From NCBI RefSeq assembly GCF_030812885.1, contig NZ_JAUSTO010000009.1, forward strand, positions 1 through 64,000: DNA of 64,000 nucleotides, given 5' to 3'. Positions 60,401 through 64,000 of this stretch are shown piece by piece; position 1 is the stretch's first letter; the number at the start of each line of letters is the position of its first letter. This DNA comes from Moryella indoligenes (GTDB taxonomy: Bacteria; Bacillota; Clostridia; Lachnospirales; Lachnospiraceae). The notes under the pieces are model-generated. The model was given only the letters and a program-made list of their open reading frames with translations, was not told where the DNA came from and made no database searches. The translations under genes were made by a program, and so were the position numbers.

Positions 60401-61209
60401 AACTTGTCCTTTCTTCCATGGAACACATCCTCGCGGTCGCATAAGTAGCGCTCATAGCTCTTCACCAGCCGCTCTCTGTAGTCTCCCTCCAGAAAACGAA
60501 TATCTGTGAGCTCTGTCTGGAAGGTCGTATGACGGCAGTGATCCGACCAGTAAGTATCCAGCATCCGGATCTCGGTCACAGTCGGATCCCGCTGCTCTTT
60601 CTCAAAATAGCTGCGGATGAAGGAAAAATCATCGTAGGTCATTGCAAGATTCAGCGAGAAATAGAGCGCATGAAACGCCTTCTCATCCATGCTGCAGAAG
60701 CCTTCAAAGCTCTTCACATCCTCCGGCGCAGGATAGTCTATATGCAGAGTGTCCGGCTTCTCCTCCGAGGTCTCTCTGGAGTCCACCGGGTTGATGCAGA
60801 AGCTCTTCACAGCGGCAAGCTCCTCCTCCGTCGGGGTTCCGCTCAGCACATAGGTCGTCGCAGAGCGTATCACCGGGCTGGCCTTTTCGTCCAGAAGCTT
60901 CACACACTGTTCTGCCGAATCTGCGCGCTGATCGAACTGGCCCGGAAGAAACTCTACGGAAAAGACAGCATCATCCGCATTCTTCGGAAAGCTCTCCTCA
61001 TAGCAGCTGTCCAGCGGCGGCTCAGAAAAGATGGTTCCTCTCGCCAGCGCATAGCTCTCATCCGTCATATTTTCGATGTCATAGCGCACCAGAACCCGCA
61101 CGCGGCTTATGCTGCTTATGCCGAGATAACTCCGGATATTCTCCGCGAGCTCTCTTGCGCGAACGGCATAGTCCGGCTTCTTCTCCACATAGACTCTTCT
61201 AACGCCCAT
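57460..61209 (-). CDS. purL: Phosphoribosylformylglycinamidine synthase, single-chain
   Basis: This 1,249-residue enzyme converts FGAR to FGAM. It shows the N-terminal RVYVEKKPDYAVRARELAEN, the central synthase repeats (YWSDHCRHTTFQTEL, ETHNHPTEIEPFGGAATCLG, GRDGIGGATGSS) and the C-terminal glutamine amidotransferase with nucleophile cysteine in GLMLGICNGFQALIKLG and SHGEGRFVAP. ATG 61209 follows AAAGGAG. It has its own promoter. The single-chain form (rather than purL/purQ/purS) occurs in many clostridia. Confidence 0.96.
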   Translation of the reverse strand: MGVRRVYVEKKPDYAVRARELAENIRSYLGISSISRVRVLVRYDIENMTDESYALARGTIFSEPPLDSCYEESFPKNADDAVFSVEFLPGQFDQRADSAEQCVKLLDEKASPVIRSATTYVLSGTPTEEELAAVKSFCINPVDSRETSEEKPDTLHIDYPAPEDVKSFEGFCSMDEKAFHALYFSLNLAMTYDDFSFIRSYFEKEQRDPTVTEIRMLDTYWSDHCRHTTFQTELTDIRFLEGDYRERLVKSYERYLCDREDVFHGRKDKFVCLMDLALMGMRKLRKEGKLTDQEETDEINACSVIVPVEIDGVTEEWLVNFKNETHNHPTEIEPFGGAATCLGGAIRDPLSGRTYVYQAMRITGAADPTVPLGETLPGKLPQRKLVTEAARGYSSYGNQIGLATGYVKEIYHPDYVAKRMELGAVMAAAPRKNVRRLTSDPGDVIVLLGGETGRDGIGGATGSSKVHTTDSIEICGAEVQKGNAPTERKLQRLFRRPEASTLIKKCNDFGAGGVSVAIGELAAGLDIDLDKVPKKYAGLDGTELAISESQERMACVIDPKDVEQFLAYAQEENLGAVPVAVVTESPRLRMRWRGKTIVDISREFIDTNGAHLKAQVEVEMPVKAESPLTVQPVTDIRSHWLKTLADLNVCSQKGLVEMFDSSIGAGTVTMPYGGLYQMSEIQTMVAKLPVLKGSCDAVTMMSYGFDPYLSKWSPYHGAVYAVADSVAKIAAAGGDWRKIHFTFQEYFRRMDDEKPRRWSQPFAALLGAYEAQRELELASIGGKDSMSGTFNEIDVPPTLVSFAVDIASAKNVVTPELKKAGNRILLLRVQRDADALPDFADLKAQYSALFEDVLAGRVVSSYALSRHGIAEGLAKMAFGNRLGVRVSDAVRAEELFAPAWCDLLLEVPAEHCAALKARCTLLGEVTERAVLAFQSMELPLSEAERAWTGTLEKIFSTAEGAEGKALDTPLYRAEAAAVCTHKLGIPRVFIPVFPGTNCEIDSLRSFERAGAEVYAPVFRNRSAQDILDSVEAYRKGISEAQIVMFPGGFSAGDEPEGSAKFFATAFRNQKIREEVLKLLNERDGLMLGICNGFQALIKLGLVPYADIREQAADAPTLAMNTIGRHISRMVNMKVVSNKSPWLMGAELGGVYANAASHGEGRFVAPQGTIEALFQNGQVATQYCAPDGSVTMEEEWNPNGSYYAIEGITSADGRIYGKMAHPERIGTYVNINIPVRQDMKIFESGVAYFK

Positions 61210-61249
61210 AGTACTCCTTTCAAAGCTTACGACTGTTCTCCTGTGCCTT

Positions 61250-61279
61250 ATCATATCGGAAATTCTCTGAATTTGTCAT
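61250..61279 (-). promoter_or_regulatory. purL promoter
   Basis: ATGACA (61274-61279) and TATGAT (61250-61255) are 18 bp apart. It lies just after the sigma-like gene. Confidence 0.5.
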
Positions 61280-61286
61280 CCATAAT

Positions 61287-61928
61287 TCAAAGTGCCTGCA
61301 TGCTCATTTTGACAAGCTCCCGTATCTCCTCCTCTGTGCTTCTCATCCGCTCGGCGAGCTCACTCTCTGTGGCCTGTCGCCCGAGCTCCGTCGCCATCAC
61401 GCGGGATATCTCTGTGAGGCGGTTCAAGCGCTCTGCAATCGCCTGCTCTTCCTGACCGCTGCTTTGCGCCTCCTCACAGGAATGCTTCAACGCAGCCTCT
61501 ACTTCTGCGGTTATCGTATCACGAAGCACAGCGCTTTCCAATTCCCCTTCCGTGTTTTTTGCAGAAGTCACAGCATTTGCAAGATAGCGGCTGACCGCCT
61601 GCACCAGGGCGAGATTTGCGACAGCGATCAGCTCAGAAACGGAAATCGGCCCTCCCATATAGTCCTTCACAAGCGTAAGCGCATACATGAGATAGCCCTC
61701 CGTGAGGCGCTGTTTCGCATGCTCCTCTCCCATAGCAGCGCGTCCTGTGAGCTCTGCCTCCTCCTGAACAGAGAGCTGTGGAACCGCTCTGAGCTCCTCC
61801 AGATAAAGCTCCAGAAGATCCAGACCTGCCTCCTCTTCTCCAGATGTATCTGCCGCACCGGATTCAGTCGTCTCCCAGGCTCCGAATAGCTCCTCCGGCT
61901 GCTTCTTCTGATCTCCAAAACGTCTCAT
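61287..61928 (-). CDS. Sigma-70-like protein without a clear region 4
   Basis: This 213-residue protein starts with a polar stretch, then a region 1.2-like segment (LDLLELYLEELRAVPQLSVQ EEAELTGR, seen in two parts) and a region 2-like segment (LTLVKDYMGGPISVSELIAVANLALVQAVSRYL). It then has a region 3-like helix (RLNRLTEISRVMATELGRQA). The usual STYATWWIRQAI core and the region 4 DNA-binding helix-turn-helix are absent, so it cannot act as a normal sigma factor; an anti-sigma-like or degenerate role is possible. ATG 61928 follows GGCAGGAGG. It lies between a DUF5721 gene and purL. Confidence 0.7.
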   Translation of the reverse strand: MRRFGDQKKQPEELFGAWETTESGAADTSGEEEAGLDLLELYLEELRAVPQLSVQEEAELTGRAAMGEEHAKQRLTEGYLMYALTLVKDYMGGPISVSELIAVANLALVQAVSRYLANAVTSAKNTEGELESAVLRDTITAEVEAALKHSCEEAQSSGQEEQAIAERLNRLTEISRVMATELGRQATESELAERMRSTEEEIRELVKMSMQAL

Positions 61929-62002
61929 GGCACCTCCTGCCTATGGCCTGCACCGCCATTTTTTACTTTTATCTGATTTGCAGAGAAACAGTTGTTACAC
62001 AG

Positions 62003-62500
62003 CTACAGCACAGAGACCGCCAGCTTATACTCCCGGAAGAAGCGCTGCGCCCATTGATCCCAGGCCTCCTCCAGAGAGCGCTCGGGCGGAAAGCAGTTGA
62101 GAGAGGCCAGGCTGACACAGCTCAGCTCCCCCTTCTCAAAGCGGAGATTCAGAAGAAAACTGCCAATCTGCTCCGCATCCACAGCATAGCCCGCCTCCCT
62201 CAGGAAGCGCTCGCGCTCCCCCGGCGCAAGACGGAGGGTGATGCGGAAGGAGGCCGGTGTTTTCCTGCCCCGTATCAGCTGAAAACACAGCTCGCGCACT
62301 CTTCCCCAGCGCACATAGGCTTCAATCTGTTCCTTCTCCAGCTCCTCATCTGTAAACCAGCTGCGCTCAACCCGTCCATCCACAGAAAAACTGCAAAAGG
62401 TACTGAATTCCGCCTCTCCGAGTAAAAAACCATCAAAGCAGTCCTGCATAAAAAGTGCTCTCGTAAAGCTCCGGATATCCTCGACCTTAAGTGCCCTCAT
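62003..62500 (-). CDS. DUF5721-family protein
   Basis: This 165-residue protein is recognised by the start RALKVEDIRSFTRALFMQDC FDGFLLGEA (seen in two parts) and internal CFQLIRGRKTPASFRITLRL and EQIGSFLLNLRFEKGELSCV. I recall this as the DUF5721 family of Lachnospiraceae, of unknown function. ATG 62500 overlaps the lipoprotein stop by 14 bases, so translation is coupled. The upstream open frame to 62590 is not supported. Confidence 0.7.
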   Translation of the reverse strand: MRALKVEDIRSFTRALFMQDCFDGFLLGEAEFSTFCSFSVDGRVERSWFTDEELEKEQIEAYVRWGRVRELCFQLIRGRKTPASFRITLRLAPGERERFLREAGYAVDAEQIGSFLLNLRFEKGELSCVSLASLNCFPPERSLEEAWDQWAQRFFREYKLAVSVL

Positions 62501-63452
62501 GCGCAAACCCTCCTCTGACTGCGGAAAAAAAGTTCTCACCGCTGTAATCCTGGTCCGCTGCGCGCTCCACACTCTGCCAGCGGGAAGCATTCATCTCGAT
62601 CCTGTGCGCCGTGATGTAATCCTCATATGCCTCCTTCACCACCGTCCTGAGCCGCTCCGCCTGAAGCTCCGCGCGATGCGCCGCTGTCGCTTCCTCATCA
62701 TAGCTGCTGATACAGCGAAAGAAGGAGTAACGTCCCTCCAGCGAAAGCACCTCACTGACTGCGCCGTCCTCCAGCGCAAAAAGCGCATCCTCCGCATCCT
62801 TCGGAAGCTCTCCGCGCACAAGTACACGGAGACGTACCTGTCGCGCAGGGTTGTTCTTAGCAAGGAGCTTCAGCTCCTCTCCGTTCCCCGCCTTTGTCCT
62901 GAGCTGTTCTGCCGCCTCTTTGCTCTCGGCCTGAAGCTCCTCCAGACGCACCACTCTCGCCTCGCTCTCGCTGATCTCAGTCTTCCGGTCACCCAGCATG
63001 GACTCCTTCAGCTTCAGCGCGAGCGCGTACTGATAAAACATATTCTCCGTCTCCTCCGGCTTCAGCCCGGAGAGCGCTTCCTGTCCGCGAACAGAGCTCT
63101 CATAAAAAATCTGAGCAGCCGCGGAAAGCTGCTTTTTCTCCTCCGTGTCCAGCCGTATGCCGCGCTCCTCCGCCATTCCATTCAGCGCACAGAGCTCCAG
63201 GAAAAAATTCCTGAGCTCACGAAGATAACGCGTCTTATAGCTCTCCCCGCTGCCAAGTGTCACCTTCCAGATTTCATTTGTATACAGCTGCTCCGTCTCT
63301 TGTCTGGCAGACAGTACAAGCATAAGCATCTGCTGCTCACTGTAGGGCAGTAAAACAGTCTCTTCCTTTGGTTCCGCTGCGGCACAGCCGGACAGTAAAA
63401 GCACGGCAAGGCAGAGGACGGCAAAACGCCGCACGAACCACCCTTGTTTCAT
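62487..63452 (-). CDS. Lipoprotein with SurA/PrsA-type foldase layout
   Basis: This 321-residue protein has a signal peptide with lipobox (FAVLCLAVLLLSGC, cysteine at residue 22). A long helical region follows (residues 40-165), then a parvulin-like segment around ARVVRLEELQAESKEAAEQL, ELLAKNNPARQV-like and ELPKDAEDALFALEDGAVSE with VLSLEGRYSFFRCISSY. This is the order seen in PrsA/SurA-type peptidyl-prolyl isomerases that help secreted proteins fold outside the membrane. The catalytic domain is short, so it may be a chaperone without strong isomerase activity. ATG 63452 follows GGAGGAGG. It precedes DUF5721. Confidence 0.75.
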   Translation of the reverse strand: MKQGWFVRRFAVLCLAVLLLSGCAAAEPKEETVLLPYSEQQMLMLVLSARQETEQLYTNEIWKVTLGSGESYKTRYLRELRNFFLELCALNGMAEERGIRLDTEEKKQLSAAAQIFYESSVRGQEALSGLKPEETENMFYQYALALKLKESMLGDRKTEISESEARVVRLEELQAESKEAAEQLRTKAGNGEELKLLAKNNPARQVRLRVLVRGELPKDAEDALFALEDGAVSEVLSLEGRYSFFRCISSYDEEATAAHRAELQAERLRTVVKEAYEDYITAHRIEMNASRWQSVERAADQDYSGENFFSAVRGGFAHEGT

Positions 63453-63468
63453 CCTTCCTCCTCCGCAT

Positions 63469-63508
63469 AAAAACAGGCACCGGATAAATGCACGCCTTCC
63501 GATGCCTG
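63469..63508 (-). terminator. Terminator of the YuiD-type gene
   Basis: CAGGCACCGGA (63474-63484) and TCCGATGCCTG (63498-63508) pair with one mismatch. On the minus strand TTTTTATG follows. It separates this gene from the lipoprotein gene. Confidence 0.85.
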
Positions 63509-63515
63509 CAGATCT

Positions 63516-63980
63516 TTAATAAAAGGCGTATTCCGCCACTGCTGCAACAATGATACCCAAAACCGCGCCGCAGAATACCTGAAGCGGCGTATGACCGATG
63601 AATTCCTTTAATTTAATCTGAAACTCCGCGAGGTTGTCAAAATTCCAGAAATTCTCCTCCATCATCAGGTTCAGGAGCTGTGACTGCTTTCCGGTCTCCC
63701 TGCGCACTCCCATCGCGTCAATCATCACGACCATAGCCAACACAAAGCTGATCGCAAATTCAAAGGAGCCGAAGCCGCGGGCAAAGGCTGCCCCGGCAGC
63801 GAGCCCACAGACAGTTGCACTGTGAGAGCTCGGCATTCCGCCGTTTCCATAGAGACGCTCCACTGTGAAGCTTCCGGTGGTCCAGAGATCCAGGAGCGCC
63901 TTCAGTACCTGCGCCACGAACCAGCTCATGACTGCACTCATCAAAACCTGATTGGAAAGAATCTGATTAAATATACTCAT
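63516..63980 (-). CDS. Divergent PAP2-family (YuiD/DUF212) membrane protein
   Basis: This 154-residue membrane protein has the family signature GNGGMPSSHSATVCGLAAGA and several transmembrane segments (FVLAMVVMIDAMGVRRETGK; VFCGAVLGIIVAAVAEYAFY at the end), plus IGHTPLQVFCG near the C-terminus. It is related to acid-phosphatase-type membrane enzymes; substrate is unknown. The start ATG 63980 has a weak AGAG site. The remaining 20 bases of the window are upstream sequence. Confidence 0.85.
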   Translation of the reverse strand: MSIFNQILSNQVLMSAVMSWFVAQVLKALLDLWTTGSFTVERLYGNGGMPSSHSATVCGLAAGAAFARGFGSFEFAISFVLAMVVMIDAMGVRRETGKQSQLLNLMMEENFWNFDNLAEFQIKLKEFIGHTPLQVFCGAVLGIIVAAVAEYAFY

Positions 63981-64000
63981 TAAGCTCTGCTCTTCTCTTT

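Overview
The window reads as a piece of chromosome from an anaerobic clostridial Firmicute, most likely a Lachnospiraceae relative. The evidence is a Gram-positive PolC, a Rex redox regulator, the gene order pyrH-frr-uppS-cdsA-dxr-rseP-ispG-polC, separate but overlapping ispH and rpsA, ISLre2 and IS256 remnants, and a moderately high-GC core. Almost all core genes lie on the minus strand.

Region 1 (1-5,900) is AT-rich accessory DNA in decay. It holds a truncated IS256 transposase, two small membrane proteins with their own promoter and terminator, and a mosaic of gene debris. The debris comprises the C-terminal part of a MobA/MobL relaxase fused in frame to a DUF1877 gene with a nonsense codon, a 41-codon membrane peptide, a frameshifted unknown gene, and an Imm33/DUF2185-like immunity fragment. 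This debris has cut off the response regulator of a YesM/YesN-type two-component pair, whose kinase is still intact.

Region 2 (5,960-9,102) carries a DegT-type sugar aminotransferase and a two-subunit transketolase. Region 3 (9,332-15,494) is a defective 6.1 kb integrated element bounded by a 50 bp direct repeat of the 3' half of tRNA-Thr(CGT). It contains an endolysin, phage structural and packaging fragments that are frameshifted or fused by deletion, an IS3-family insertion and dinD; no integrase is left. Short TGACCCC-type repeats flank both attachment sites and look like integrase arm sites.

Region 4 (15,450-16,430) is a five-gene tRNA cluster (Thr, then Glu-Pro duplicated) followed by three 79 bp tandem repeats that run into the end of leuS. 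Region 5 (16,424-36,011) holds leuS, polC, the isoprenoid and envelope operon (ispG, rseP, dxr, cdsA, uppS), frr, pyrH, an ISLre2 remnant fused to a membrane segment, yebC, a CBS/CNNM protein, alr, an NAD(P)HX dehydratase, acpS and rex. rex and a divergent ABC-F gene share one -35 region.

Region 6 (36,146-64,000) carries purB, purC, dapB, dapA, a CobO-like ATPase, a hexapeptide-repeat protein, topB (apparently starting at CTG), galM, asd, a secreted DUF5722 protein, a CbiG-CobU-like fusion, rpsA, ispH, cmk, a BaiN-type flavoprotein, lysC behind a structured leader, purL, a degenerate sigma-like protein, a DUF5721 protein, a parvulin-like lipoprotein and a YuiD-type membrane protein. Together the core supplies MEP-pathway isoprenoids for undecaprenyl phosphate, aspartate-family precursors (lysC, asd, dapA, dapB) and D-alanine for peptidoglycan, and several purine steps. 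I see no CRISPR array, rRNA or recognised riboswitch. The most unusual material is the gene-fusion debris, the element ends, the lysC leader and the leuS-end repeats.
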